A DNA stretch of 53,658 nt from an uncultured Anaerotruncus sp. (GTDB lineage Bacteria > Bacillota > Clostridia > Oscillospirales > Ruminococcaceae). The DNA lies in NCBI GenBank assembly GCA_944385965.1, contig CALWZG010000046.1, positions 1 to 53,658 on the forward strand. Reading direction: 5' to 3'. Under the pieces are notes generated by a model. It was given only the letters and a program-made list of their open reading frames with translations. It was not told the DNA's origin and did not search any database. The translations under genes and the position numbers were made by a program. Below are positions 42,131-51,300 of this stretch, one piece after another. Every line of letters begins with the position of its first letter. Positions within the stretch are counted from its first letter, which is position 1.

Positions 42131-42131
42131 T

Positions 42132-42668
42132 TTATTTTCCTCCCTTAGTATTGGCAGCAGGTTTGGGCGAGACGAACATTACCATACTGCGGCCCTCCAG
42201 TTTAGGCTGCTTCTCCACAACCCCCACTGCGGACACCGCTTCGATAAACCGCTGCATGATGCTTGTCCCCAGCTCAGGATGGGCCATCTCCCGGCCTCTG
42301 AAACGCAGGGCAGCCTTCACCTTGTCACCGCCCTCAAGGAACTTGATGGCCCGGTTGACCTTTGTGTTAAAATCATTGGTGTCGATGTTCAGGGAGAGGC
42401 GCACCTCTTTAATCTCAATCACCTTTTGATTTTTTCTGGCTTCCTTCTCACGTTTCGCCTGCTCGAACTTGTACTTGCCATAGTCCATAATCTTGCACAC
42501 AGGCGGCACGGCCTGAGGAGCAATCTTTACCAGGTCCAGATTCTTCTCAATGGCCAGGTTCTGAGCCTCACTGATGGGCACAATCCCAAGCTGCTCCCCG
42601 TCCGGGCCAATCAGACGAACCTCTTTGTCCCTAATCTCCTCGTTGATGAGCAAATCCTTTACGCTAAT
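42132..42668 (-). CDS. infC: Translation initiation factor IF-3, probable ATT start
   Basis: About 178 residues: '[20 protein letters not shown]', '[20 protein letters not shown]' (N domain) and '[20 protein letters not shown]', '[13 protein letters not shown]' (C domain). IF-3 binds 30S, checks the start codon and keeps subunits apart. No ATG/GTG start fits. The frame upstream crosses the leader terminator hairpin, while a GGAGGTG site lies 6 bases before an ATT codon at 42668, giving M(I)[13 protein letters not shown] starts are known for infC in E. coli, where IF-3 represses its own synthesis. It is followed by rpmI and rplT. Confidence 0.93.
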   Translation of the reverse strand: MSVKDLLINEEIRDKEVRLIGPDGEQLGIVPISEAQNLAIEKNLDLVKIAPQAVPPVCKIMDYGKYKFEQAKREKEARKNQKVIEIKEVRLSLNIDTNDFNTKVNRAIKFLEGGDKVKAALRFRGREMAHPELGTSIMQRFIEAVSAVGVVEKQPKLEGRSMVMFVSPKPAANTKGGK

Positions 42669-42831
42669 GCCAAACACCTCCAAAACCTTCTGTAACAAAC
42701 AAAATTGAGCGCAGGCAAACACTGCCCACGCTCATCAACGCAAAATTACCCTTCTGTCAGGGATTCTTCTGTATTGACCAACCGTTCAGAAACGGCGAGG
42801 TGAGAACAGTAGACTGCTCTGCTTTGTTTAC
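42669..42831 (-). promoter_or_regulatory. L20-type leader with attenuator in front of infC-rpmI-rplT
   Basis: The transcript leader is about 160 bases. It contains a CCGTTTCTGAACGG hairpin and, close to the infC start, a long hairpin at 42707-42733 (GAGCG.GGCA / TGCC.GCGCTC with small mismatches). On the minus strand this is followed by AATTTTGTTT, an intrinsic terminator. In Firmicutes, L20 binds such leaders and promotes termination. I identify the class by its position and layout, not by a covariance model. Confidence 0.7.
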
Positions 42832-42837
42832 CTAGCT

Positions 42838-42866
42838 ATCATAGCACGCTGTTTCCCGGTTGTCAA
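42838..42866 (-). promoter_or_regulatory. Promoter of infC-rpmI-rplT
   Basis: TTGACA (42861-42866), 17 bases, TATGAT (42838-42843). Confidence 0.85.
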
Positions 42867-42883
42867 GCCCTTTTCCGGACTTT

Positions 42884-43372
42884 TTACCCATTGGCTTCCA
42901 TGGAACGCTTGTCGGTTTTGCCGCTGAGCCACTCAATCTCAATGGCTACCACCTGCACTGCGTCCCACTCCGCCCGAATCTCCTTTTGGCCAGCCTCCAT
43001 AAAGGCTGGGGCATATTTTTCCAGCAGCTTCACCAAGCCATGGTGACATTCCTCAGGGTCCTCCACCACTCTGGCCCGGCCGAACACCACCACACTGGCG
43101 AACTGGGTGCTGAACACCTCAGGAAGCACCTGGTCCCGGTCCACCACGCAGAAACTTACCTTTGAGCTGCGGCGGATGGCGTCCAGCTTGTGACCCTGAC
43201 GGGCACAATGGAAGTAAATCCGGTCTCCGTCCAAAACAAAGTTCAGCGGCACGGTGTAAGGGTATCCATCATCCCCCTGCACCGCCAGAATCCCTGTGCT
43301 TCCCCGGCTTAAAATCTCCCGGCAGGCCTCAGCCGACAGGGCTTGGTTTTTTCTGCGCATCTCCCGAAACAT
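42884..43372 (-). CDS. Pyridoxamine 5'-phosphate oxidase-like flavoprotein, NimA-like
   Basis: 162 residues of the Pyridox_ox_2 split-barrel family: 'GSTGILAVQGDDGYPYTVPL', 'NFVLDGDRIYFHCARQGHKL', 'SKVSFCVVDRDQVLPEVFS' and 'VVVFGRARVVEDPEE'. Members bind FMN or related cofactors. Some (NimA) reduce nitroimidazoles, but most are uncharacterised, so resistance should not be assumed. It lies 23 bases after the symporter gene in the same direction and probably shares its transcript. No clear terminator lies between it and the infC promoter. ATG with GGAGGG. Confidence 0.85.
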   Translation of the reverse strand: MFREMRRKNQALSAEACREILSRGSTGILAVQGDDGYPYTVPLNFVLDGDRIYFHCARQGHKLDAIRRSSKVSFCVVDRDQVLPEVFSTQFASVVVFGRARVVEDPEECHHGLVKLLEKYAPAFMEAGQKEIRAEWDAVQVVAIEIEWLSGKTDKRSMEANG

Positions 43373-43395
43373 AAGCTTCCCTCCAAAATCTGCCC

Positions 43396-44793
43396 TTACT
43401 CTTTTTGGGCCAGAATCGGCTCCTCCTCAATCTCCGGCTTTTGATGATAAGCCCGGTCCATACGGCATACCGTTCCTGACAGAGCCAGCAAGCCCAACAG
43501 GTTGGGAATCACCATCAGGCCATTGAACATATCCGACAAATCCCAAACCAAATCCACCTTCAAGGTAGAGCCTACCACCACAAACAGCACCACCAAAAGG
43601 GCATAAACACTGACCGCCTTTTTACCGAACAGGTATTTCACATTCTGCTCTCCAAAGAAATACCATCCGATAATGGTGGAAAAAGCGAAAAACAGCAGGC
43701 TGATGGCGATAAACACCGCTCCCCAAGAGCCATAGAAGGACTCAAAAGCGGATTGGGCCAGCTCAGCGCCCTCCAAACCATTATCATACACCCCAGTTAC
43801 CAGGATGGTCAAGGCGGTCATGGTCAGCACTACAAAGGTATCGATGAATACCCCCATCATGGCCACCAGTCCCTGGTCACAGGGATGCTTCACCTTAGCC
43901 AAAGCGTGGGCGTGGGGGGTAGAACCCATACCCGCCTCATTGGAGAACAAGCCTCTGGCCACACCAAACCGGATGGCCTTCTGTACCGACAAACCAATCA
44001 GTCCGCCCGCTACTGCCTGAGGGTTGAAAGCGCCAATAAAAATCTGTGACAGGGCGTGGCCCAGATTTCCAATGTTCCCGATAATCAGAATCACCGAGCC
44101 CAAAACATAGAATAAAGCCATCACAGGAACAACTTTCTCGGTAACCGAGGCAATCCGCTTGACCCCGCCCAAAAAGATAATGGCGGCCACCAAAGCCACA
44201 ACCACACCTACCGCCAGTTTATTCACCCCAAAAGCGGAGTTGAAAGCGGCTCCAATGGAATTGGACTGGACCATATTTCCCATAAAGCCCAGGGCACAGA
44301 TGATAAAGATGGAGAACAATCCGGCCAGCACCTTTCCAAAGGTTCCCTTGAAGGCGGCCTGGATATAATACACCGGGCCTCCGGTTACATGACCATCCAC
44401 CTGGGTTTTATACTTTTGGGCCAGGGCAGCCTCGCTGTAAATGGTGGCCATTCCAAAGAAAGCGGACATCCACATCCAGAAAATGGCTCCCGGACCGCCG
44501 GAAACAATGGCGGTAGCCGCGCCGGCGATGTTACCGGTTCCCACCTGAGCCGCCACGGCGGTGGCCAGTGACTGGAAGGAACTCATACCTTGATTATCCG
44601 CTTTTTCACCAAACAGCTTGATGTTGCCGAAAACCGCCTTGAAGGCCTGCGGGAATTTCCGAATCTGGACAAAGCGCAGCCTCAGGGTAAAATAAATCCC
44701 TGTTCCACACAGCAGCACAATGAGAACCATGTCCCAAAGATAATGGTTCACCGCTTTTACCATGGACGCTATGATGGTCAATACCGAATCCAC
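43396..44793 (-). CDS. Alanine/glycine:cation symporter (AGCS/AlsT family)
   Basis: 465 residues, about 10-11 membrane helices. AGCS signatures are 'SLATAVAAQVGTGNIAGAAT', 'GPGAIFWMWMSAFFGMATIY', 'EAALAQKYK', 'GGPVYYIQAAFKG' and 'GLFSNEAGMGSTPHAHA'. These carriers import alanine, glycine or sometimes glutamine with Na+ or H+. The start is GTG, 8 bases after GGGGAG. Its promoter overlaps the terminator of the upstream helicase gene, and a perfect 7-bp inverted repeat lies just after the transcription start, a possible operator or RNA hairpin. Confidence 0.94.
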   Translation of the reverse strand: MDSVLTIIASMVKAVNHYLWDMVLIVLLCGTGIYFTLRLRFVQIRKFPQAFKAVFGNIKLFGEKADNQGMSSFQSLATAVAAQVGTGNIAGAATAIVSGGPGAIFWMWMSAFFGMATIYSEAALAQKYKTQVDGHVTGGPVYYIQAAFKGTFGKVLAGLFSIFIICALGFMGNMVQSNSIGAAFNSAFGVNKLAVGVVVALVAAIIFLGGVKRIASVTEKVVPVMALFYVLGSVILIIGNIGNLGHALSQIFIGAFNPQAVAGGLIGLSVQKAIRFGVARGLFSNEAGMGSTPHAHALAKVKHPCDQGLVAMMGVFIDTFVVLTMTALTILVTGVYDNGLEGAELAQSAFESFYGSWGAVFIAISLLFFAFSTIIGWYFFGEQNVKYLFGKKAVSVYALLVVLFVVVGSTLKVDLVWDLSDMFNGLMVIPNLLGLLALSGTVCRMDRAYHQKPEIEEEPILAQKE

Positions 44794-44814
44794 TCAAAAC
44801 ACTCCCCATAAATT

Positions 44815-44833
44815 TGTCCTTTATATAAGGACA
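44815..44833. promoter_or_regulatory. Inverted repeat in the symporter 5' region
   Basis: TGTCCTT-tatat-AAGGACA, about 13-31 bases after the predicted transcription start of the AGCS gene. It could be a repressor site or a leader hairpin. Confidence 0.4.
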
Positions 44834-44852
44834 TTTGTATTTCATAAGGCAC

Positions 44853-44881
44853 ATTTTAGCATAAAAAAAGCGGGAACGCAA
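44853..44881 (-). promoter_or_regulatory. Promoter of the AGCS symporter gene
   Basis: TTGCGT (44876-44881), 17 bases, TAAAAT (44853-44858). The -35 box lies in the loop of the helicase terminator, so the two elements overlap. Confidence 0.5.
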
Positions 44882-44898
44882 TCAATTCCCGCTTTTTT
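44863..44898 (-). terminator. Terminator of the DEAD-box helicase gene
   Basis: AAAAAAGCGGGAA / TTCCCGCTTTTTT stem of about 13 bp with a 9-base loop and a T run on the minus strand, 28 bases after the helicase stop. Confidence 0.9.
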
Positions 44899-44925
44899 AT
44901 GAAATCTCACAAAATTATTTTTTTA

Positions 44926-46164
44926 TCAGGACCTCTTTTTGCCAGGATATCCCCGTTTTTTGGGTTTGGCCTGCTGCTTTTGCCCTTCCTTTTGAGGAGG
45001 CAAAGGCTTTTTCTGAACCTCAAAAACTTCCATGGGATAGGGATGCTCCTCCACCACCGGAATTTTTTGCCCAATCAGCTTTTCAATCTGGGCCAGACTG
45101 TCCCGCTCCATGAAACAGCAGAAGGAAACCGCTGTTCCCCCGGCTCCCGCCCGGCCGGTGCGGCCGATGCGATGGACATAGGTTTCGGGGATGTTGGGCA
45201 GGTCATAGTTGAACACATAGGGAAGCTCGCTGATGTCAATGCCCCTGGCGGCGATGTCCGTAGCCACCAGCACCCGGATTTCCCCTTCTTTGAAGGCTCT
45301 CAAGGCGTTTTGGCGGGTGTTCTGGCCTTTATCCCCATGGATGGCCTTAGCAGGGATGCCCGCTTTGTTCAGCTCCTTAGCCACGCGGTCCGCCCCATGC
45401 TTGGTAAAGGTAAAGACCAGAGCGGAGGAAACCTGCCATTGGTTCAGCAGGTGAATCAGCAGCCGCCTTTTGTTGGGCTTATCCACAAAATAAAGGCTCT
45501 GCCGAATCACCTCCACCGGAGAGGATACCGGTGTCACCGCTACCCGCACCGGATTGGTCAAAATCCGGTCACATAAGGCTTGGATGCTTTCCGGCATGGT
45601 GGCGGAGAAGAACAACGTCTGCCTGGATTTTGGCAGCTTGGCGATGACCCGGTTGACATCATGAATGAAGCCCATGTCCAGCATCCGGTCCGCCTCGTCC
45701 AACACGAAAATTTCCACCTGGTCCAGCTTGATGTACCCCTGACCAATCAGGTCATTCAGCCGCCCAGGGGTAGCCACCAGAATATCCACCCCTTTGGCCA
45801 GCCCCTCCACCTGAGGCTTTTGGGAGACCCCTCCAAAAATCACCAAGGACTTTAAAGGCAGGTATTGCCCGTAAGCCTGAAAATTTTCTCCAATCTGCAA
45901 AGCCAGCTCCCTGGTGGGGGTCAGCACCAACGCCCGAATTCGTCTTGGATGTGGGACAGGCTCCTCCGAAAGCCGCCGCAGGATAGGCAGGGCGAAAGCG
46001 GCTGTCTTTCCTGTCCCTGTCTGCGCGCATCCCAGCACATCTCTGCCCTCCAGAGCCAGCGGAATGGCCTCTTTCTGGATGGGGGAAGGCTGGGTATAGC
46101 CCATATCCGTCAGCGCCCGCAGAATGGGCGCCCCTAAACATAACGCTTTAAAATCCATACACAT
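44926..46164 (-). CDS. DEAD-box ATP-dependent RNA helicase
   Basis: 412 residues with all helicase motifs: Q motif '[14 protein letters not shown]', I '[14 protein letters not shown]', Ia '[11 protein letters not shown]', II '[14 protein letters not shown]', III 'FFSATMP', '[16 protein letters not shown]', V '[11 protein letters not shown]', VI '[10 protein letters not shown]'. The C-terminus is a short basic tail ([21 protein letters not shown]), as in RhlE/CshA-type enzymes that unwind rRNA or structured mRNA. The start is ATG at 46164 after AAAGGAATTAA, or ATG two codons later. It is transcribed alone. Confidence 0.95.
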   Translation of the reverse strand: MCMDFKALCLGAPILRALTDMGYTQPSPIQKEAIPLALEGRDVLGCAQTGTGKTAAFALPILRRLSEEPVPHPRRIRALVLTPTRELALQIGENFQAYGQYLPLKSLVIFGGVSQKPQVEGLAKGVDILVATPGRLNDLIGQGYIKLDQVEIFVLDEADRMLDMGFIHDVNRVIAKLPKSRQTLFFSATMPESIQALCDRILTNPVRVAVTPVSSPVEVIRQSLYFVDKPNKRRLLIHLLNQWQVSSALVFTFTKHGADRVAKELNKAGIPAKAIHGDKGQNTRQNALRAFKEGEIRVLVATDIAARGIDISELPYVFNYDLPNIPETYVHRIGRTGRAGAGGTAVSFCCFMERDSLAQIEKLIGQKIPVVEEHPYPMEVFEVQKKPLPPQKEGQKQQAKPKKRGYPGKKRS

Positions 46165-46291
46165 TTAATTCCTTTATCTTATTTGCGGGCCCCAGCCTCT
46201 ATTCACCAAGGCGCCTTTTAGCAAGAAAGTTTATTGTACCATGTCCCGTCAAAAAATACCAGTCACAGTTTGCCCTTTTTTCTCCAGCGGT

Positions 46292-46320
46292 ATAACCGGT
46301 CCCCTTCACCGCATACAAAT
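46292..46320 (+). promoter_or_regulatory. Candidate sigma-E-type promoter of the deacetylase gene
   Basis: ATA (46292-46294), 17 bases, CATACAAAT (46312-46320), resembling the mother-cell sigma-E consensus (ATA....CATACAnT). The 12-base string CATACAAATAAA also precedes the SpoVB-like gene. A motif match only. Confidence 0.4.
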
Positions 46321-46355
46321 AAATTCAGAAGCCTGCCGAAAAAGAGGGGTATGAA

Positions 46356-47222
46356 ATGGAACGACTTTTATTGCGCAAACTCTGCCTGCCGCTGGCCCTG
46401 ACCTTCGCTGTGTGTGTCTTTGGGCTTTGGGCCAAATCCTCCCTGCCCGCCAGCGCCCCCCCTGCGGACGCTATTGAACTGCCCATTGTGATGTACCATC
46501 ACGTTCTCAAGGAAACCGCTCGTCTGAATCAATACACCATCTCCCCGGATGAATTCCGGCAGGATATGACCTTTTTAAAAGAGGAGGGGTATACCCCCAT
46601 TTTGGTGGAGGATTTAATCGCCTTTACCCAGGAGGGAACCCCCCTTCCTGAAAAACCGGTTATGATTACCTTTGACGATGGGTATGAAAGCTTCCATGAG
46701 TATGTTTTTCCCATTCTGGAGGAGTTCGGATACCCAGCGGTTTTCTCGGTGGTGGGGGTTTACGCTGACCAATACAGCAGGGTGGATGACCACCATATCC
46801 GCTATTCTCACTGCACCTGGAACCAGCTGGCCTTGATGGCGGAAAGCGGTTTGGTGGAGGTTCAAAACCACTCCTATAACCTCCATATCACCAACCAGGG
46901 ACAAAAAGGGGCCATGAAAACCAGCAGCGAAAGCAAATCCGCTTACCAGTACCGTTTGGCGGAGGATTTGGGACTGATGCAGCAGCGCTGTCAGGAGTAT
47001 CTGCATCTGACCCCTGCCTGTTTCACCTACCCCTTTGGGTACATCAGCAAGGACGCCCTTCCGGTGCTGAAGGGGATGGGGTTCTCCGCCGCCCTCACCT
47101 GCGAGGAAAAAATAAACTACCTGACCGGCGACCCGGAGGAACTGTTCCATTTAAAAAGGTTCAATCGTCCCCATGGCACCAGCTTTCAGCAAATCTTGGC
47201 GAAAATCAACAAATCATCTTAG
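46356..47222 (+). CDS. Polysaccharide deacetylase (NodB/CE4 family), membrane-anchored or secreted
   Basis: 288 residues with an N-terminal hydrophobic segment (about 8-28). NodB-domain motifs: 'ELPIVMYHHVLKE' (motif 0), 'VMITFDDGYESFHEYVFP' (two metal/catalytic Asp), 'VEVQNHSYNLH' (His pair), 'CFTYPFGYIS' and a final 'ALTCEEK' segment. Such enzymes remove acetyl groups from cell-wall sugars. With a sigma-E-like promoter, a PdaB-like sporulation role is possible. Alternatives are vegetative peptidoglycan or exopolysaccharide deacetylation. ATG after GAGGGG. Divergent from the helicase gene. Confidence 0.88.
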   Translation: MERLLLRKLCLPLALTFAVCVFGLWAKSSLPASAPPADAIELPIVMYHHVLKETARLNQYTISPDEFRQDMTFLKEEGYTPILVEDLIAFTQEGTPLPEKPVMITFDDGYESFHEYVFPILEEFGYPAVFSVVGVYADQYSRVDDHHIRYSHCTWNQLALMAESGLVEVQNHSYNLHITNQGQKGAMKTSSESKSAYQYRLAEDLGLMQQRCQEYLHLTPACFTYPFGYISKDALPVLKGMGFSAALTCEEKINYLTGDPEELFHLKRFNRPHGTSFQQILAKINKSS

Positions 47223-47229
47223 AAACACC

Positions 47230-47258
47230 TAGACTTTTTAGAAACAGTATAGTATGAT
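47230..47258 (+). promoter_or_regulatory. Promoter of the hydroxyacid dehydrogenase gene
   Basis: TAGACT (47230-47235), 17 bases, TATGAT (47253-47258). The -35 box is weak. Confidence 0.5.
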
Positions 47259-47315
47259 ATGGGAGTAAACGGCTTTTGTATGTGGAGCCGAACTGAAAGG
47301 ATAGGAAGTGTGCTT

Positions 47316-48269
47316 ATGAAAATTGTTGTACTGGATGGCTACAACAAAAACCCTGGAGATTTGAGCTGGGGCCCCCTGGAAGCCATGGGGGAAACCGTTA
47401 TCTATGACCACACCGCCCCTGAACAGGCTCTGGAGCGGATGAAGGACGCCCCCATCATCCTGACCAACAAGGTAAAAATCTCCGCTGAGATGATGGACCA
47501 GAACCCTCAGCTGAAATACATCGGCGTAACCGCCACCGGTTATGATGTGGTGGACTGCGAGGCCGCCAAAGCCCGTGGAATCGTGGTTACCAATGTGCCG
47601 GTTTATGGAACCGATTCTGTGGCCCAGCACATCATGGCTATGCTGCTGGAGGTTACCAACCGGGTAGCCCTTCACAACGAATCCGTCCATAATGGAGACT
47701 GGATTAAGAGCCCTGACTTCTGCTATTGGAAAGCGCCTCTCCATGAGCTGTCCGGCAAGACCATGGCGATTATTGGCTATGGCCGCATTGGCCAGGCGGC
47801 TGGCAGAATGGCGCGGGCCTTTGGAATGAAGGTTCTGGCGGTGGATACCTACCACATCCCCGGCCACACCGACGCCACCTATGTGGAGCTGGATGAGGCT
47901 TTCGCCCAAGCGGATGTGATTACCCTGCACTGTGGGCTGAACGCCTCCAACAAGGGACTGATTCGCAAGGAAAACATCGATAAGATGAAGGATGGAGTCA
48001 TCCTCCTCAACGCCGCCCGGGGCGGTCTGGTGGTGGAGCAGGACCTGGTGGACGCCCTGAAATCCGGCAAGGTGGGATACGCCTGCCTGGACGTAATTTC
48101 CGCTGAGCCTATGAAAGAAGGCAATGTGCTTTTGGACGCCCCCAACTGCATCATCACCCCCCATATCGCTGGATGCAGCGTGGAGGGACGGGAGCGTCTG
48201 CTGAAGGTTTCCATGGACAATGTAAAGGCTTTCCTGGATGGCAAGCCGGAAAATGTGGTCAATCCTTAA
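47316..48269 (+). CDS. D-2-hydroxyacid dehydrogenase (glycerate dehydrogenase / hydroxypyruvate reductase type)
   Basis: 317 residues. The NAD-binding fold motif is 'MAIIGYGRIGQAAGRMARAF', with catalytic Arg in 'LLNAARGGLVVEQDLVDAL', Glu in 'LDVISAEPM' and His in 'CIITPHIAGCS'. The N-terminal domain ('PILTNKVKISAEMM'-like region, 'IGVTATGYDVVDCEAAKARG') resembles HprA-type glycerate dehydrogenases that reduce hydroxypyruvate with NADH. Related enzymes reduce other 2-oxoacids, so the substrate is not certain. ATG at 47316 follows AGGAAG. Single gene with its own promoter and strong terminator. Confidence 0.93.
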   Translation: MKIVVLDGYNKNPGDLSWGPLEAMGETVIYDHTAPEQALERMKDAPIILTNKVKISAEMMDQNPQLKYIGVTATGYDVVDCEAAKARGIVVTNVPVYGTDSVAQHIMAMLLEVTNRVALHNESVHNGDWIKSPDFCYWKAPLHELSGKTMAIIGYGRIGQAAGRMARAFGMKVLAVDTYHIPGHTDATYVELDEAFAQADVITLHCGLNASNKGLIRKENIDKMKDGVILLNAARGGLVVEQDLVDALKSGKVGYACLDVISAEPMKEGNVLLDAPNCIITPHIAGCSVEGRERLLKVSMDNVKAFLDGKPENVVNP

Positions 48270-48278
48270 CCCCCTATC

Positions 48279-48316
48279 AAAACAGGCGGCCCTTTTCTCA
48301 AAAGGGCCGCCTGTTT
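48279..48316 (+). terminator. Terminator of the hydroxyacid dehydrogenase gene
   Basis: An 18-bp perfect stem (AAAACAGGCGGCCCTTTT and complement) around a CTCA loop, ending in TTTTATTTT. It may also work for addA on the other strand. Confidence 0.93.
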
Positions 48317-48357
48317 TATTTTGGTGAGCGCGTTTTTGAAGCCCGCCCAGACCTTTT

Positions 48358-51300
48358 TTAAACCTGGATTTCCTGGGACAGGGCGAAGGAGTAAATCACA
48401 CATTCCTTCACCGGCAGACCCAGGCTGTCCCCCAGTACCCGGCGATAAAGTTCCAGCTGTATCCGGTACCGGTCAATCAGCTCCTGTGGGGACTTGACAT
48501 GGTCGGTTTTATAGTCCACAATCACAGCCTGTCCATCTTCCACAAACACACAGTCCGCCACACCTTGGATGGCGGTTTTGCTGTCGTCCGTAATCAGGTC
48601 GGTATAGGCGCCTATGGTTTCCCGGCCCACCTCCGCCAGAAACCGCAGCTCCCGATAAACCTTCTGGGCGGAGAAAATCCGTTTGGCTAAAGGGCTCTCA
48701 AAAAATGTTTTCACCCTTTTGGCGTCTACCGCCGCCGCCTCCGGCCCGGTCAAAAAGCCCTTTTGTTCCATCCGGGCGATTTCTTTCTGAGGGTTCTGGG
48801 CCGCCTGCTTATAATCGGAAAACTGCATAAATTTATGCAGGGCGTTTCCTTTCTGGGCGGCGGTCAGGCCTCCCTTTTGCAGGAAGGCGGGGCGTCTGGC
48901 GAACCGGTAGGCTTTGGACAAATCCTCCTTGGAAATTTGGGATACCCCCAGCTTGGTGGGGACCCTGGTCTGGGCTTGGTAAGGATATTGGAAGCCCATG
49001 CGGCTTTCCAGCTGCCCCAGAAAATCCTGGTCCGGCGGAACCTGTCGGGCCTGCTCCAAAGCCTCATCCGTCGGCAGGTCATCCATGATGGTATACACCC
49101 GCAGGTCGAAGGCCCCCTCCGTGGGCTTGACCTGACTCTCCATCCCCCATTGGGACAGCAAAGCCTGAGCTTTTGGATGGTGAAGGGCCGCCATCAGCAG
49201 CCAATCCATGTAAGAGGAAGCCCCCCGTACAGTATACGGGGAAAGCCGGCCCTCCTCCAGAGGGGACATCAAAGCGGCAAGCTTACTGGGGGCGTCCTTC
49301 ACAGAATTTCCGCTTTGGGAAACCCCGGTGAGAATCAGCCGCTCTTTCGCCCGGGTCAGGGCCACATACAGCACCCTCAATTCTTCTGAAAGCATCCCCC
49401 GCTCCAATTCCAGTTTCAGCGCCTCCATAGGCAGGGTGGTATACTGCCGCAGCAGCTCCAAATCCCGGCGGACACAGGCAAATCCCAGCTGGGAATGGAG
49501 CAGGGTGTTCCCCCGCAGGTCCTCCTTGTTAAAGGGTTTGGCGCAGTCGCAGAGAATCACCACAGGGAACTCCAAACCCTTTGACCGGTGGATACTCATA
49601 ATGCGCACCACATCGGCCCGCTCCGAAAGGCCGGAAGCCGGAGTCAGGTCGCTTCCCCGCTCCATCAGCCGGTCCAAAAAGCCCACAAACCCAGAAAGCC
49701 CTTTATATCCGTTGGCATGATAATCCCTGGCGTACTGCACCAGCAGCAGCAGATTGGCCCTTCGGGCCTCCCCCATAGGCATCACCTGAACCTTGCCCAT
49801 ATAATCGGTCAAATCATAGACCCGGCGAATCACCTGGTCGGCGCTGGCGCTGGAAGCGAAGGTTCTCAGCTCCTTCAAAATCCCCAGGAACTGGGCACAA
49901 GGCTCATCTCCCTCCTGGGCCATCCGCTCCACTGCCAGGTAAAGAGGTACTTTCCGGTCCACAAGGCGAATCCTGGCCAGCTGGTCCGGGGAAAAGCGAA
50001 AGAGAGCGGACACCATGGCGGCAGCCAAATCAATGTCCAGCAGCGGATTTTCCACCACCCGCAGCAGGGACAGCACAGGGGCCACCTCCCTGGTGGTTAG
50101 ATAACTGCTTTTCGGCTCTGCCCAAACGGGAATCCCTCTTTGGGCCATAGCGTCCAGATACAGCTTTGCCTTATTGGAGGGGGAGCGCATCAGCACACAA
50201 ATATCCCCTGGGGTTATTTTGCGCAGCCGCCCTTGGTCGGTGACCAGAACCCCGGATTCCAGAAGTCCCGCTACCCGCTCCGCCACATGCTGAGCCTCCA
50301 AAGCGGATTTGTCTTTTTCCCCGGCGTATTGGGAGAAATCCAATAAATCCAGCTCCACACCGGACTGGCTTTCCGGTGGGAACTGGGCGCCTGGAACCAG
50401 AGCTTCCTCCTGGGTATAGCGGATTTCTCCCAGTTTCTCGCTCATCAAAAGGGAGAAGAAAAAATTGACCCCCTCTGTGATGTCTGAGGCGGAGCGGAAG
50501 TTTTTCCCCAGCACCACCTTGGCTGGAAAGGTTTTTCCGTCATAAGGGGCGTACTCCTTTTTCCGTTTCAGGAACAGCTCCGGCATCGCCTGCCGGAAAC
50601 GGTAGATGCTCTGTTTCACATCTCCCACCATAAACAGGTTTCGCTCCTTCTGGGAAACCGCCCGAAACAGAATATCCTGGGCGGCGTTAATATCCTGGCA
50701 CTCGTCCACAAGAATCTCCTCATACTGCTGGGCCACCGATTGGGCCAGCTGGGTCTTTTTCCAGCCCTTCCCATCCGGTTCCGCCAACAGCTGGATGGCG
50801 TAATGCTCCATGTCGGAAAAATCCATCAAGGCCCGCTGCTGCTTTGTTTGGGTGAAGGTCTGGTCGAAGGCCTCCACCAACTGGAACAACTTTTCCACCA
50901 GCGGACGCAGAAAGGCAATGTCCTCCCGGAACTCCTGGGCGGTGGCGCAGAACTGCTCCTCCCGCAGGCTGGTCAGCAGTTTTTTCACCTGCTCCCGCAG
51001 GGCCTTCACCTGTTCCTTCCGAGGGTCTTCCCCCCGGCAGACCCCCAAACGCTGAAACTGAACCGCGTCCAGTTTTTGGCAGACCTTATCCCAATCCCCC
51101 TCCTTCAGCAGATGCAGCAACTGCTCCAGTTGAAGCCGGTCCCCGGTCAAAGGGTCCAAATAGGCTTTTTCCAGGGCTTCCTCCCCCAACACCAGTTCCA
51201 GGCTTCTCTGGGTCAGCTTCAGGGCATGGGATACCGCCCCTTGGGCGTACTCCAAAATCACCGTCCCCCAGACCGACTGCTCCACCGGAAGATGGCTGTC

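Noticed and set aside
42884..43372. Nitroimidazole resistance gene
   Set aside because: The protein belongs to the wider pyridox_ox_2 family. Sequence alone does not support calling it a resistance determinant.
46233..46252. TTGACG and TACAAT as a helicase promoter
   Set aside because: The boxes are only 8 bases apart, far too close for sigma-A. The helicase promoter is therefore left unassigned.
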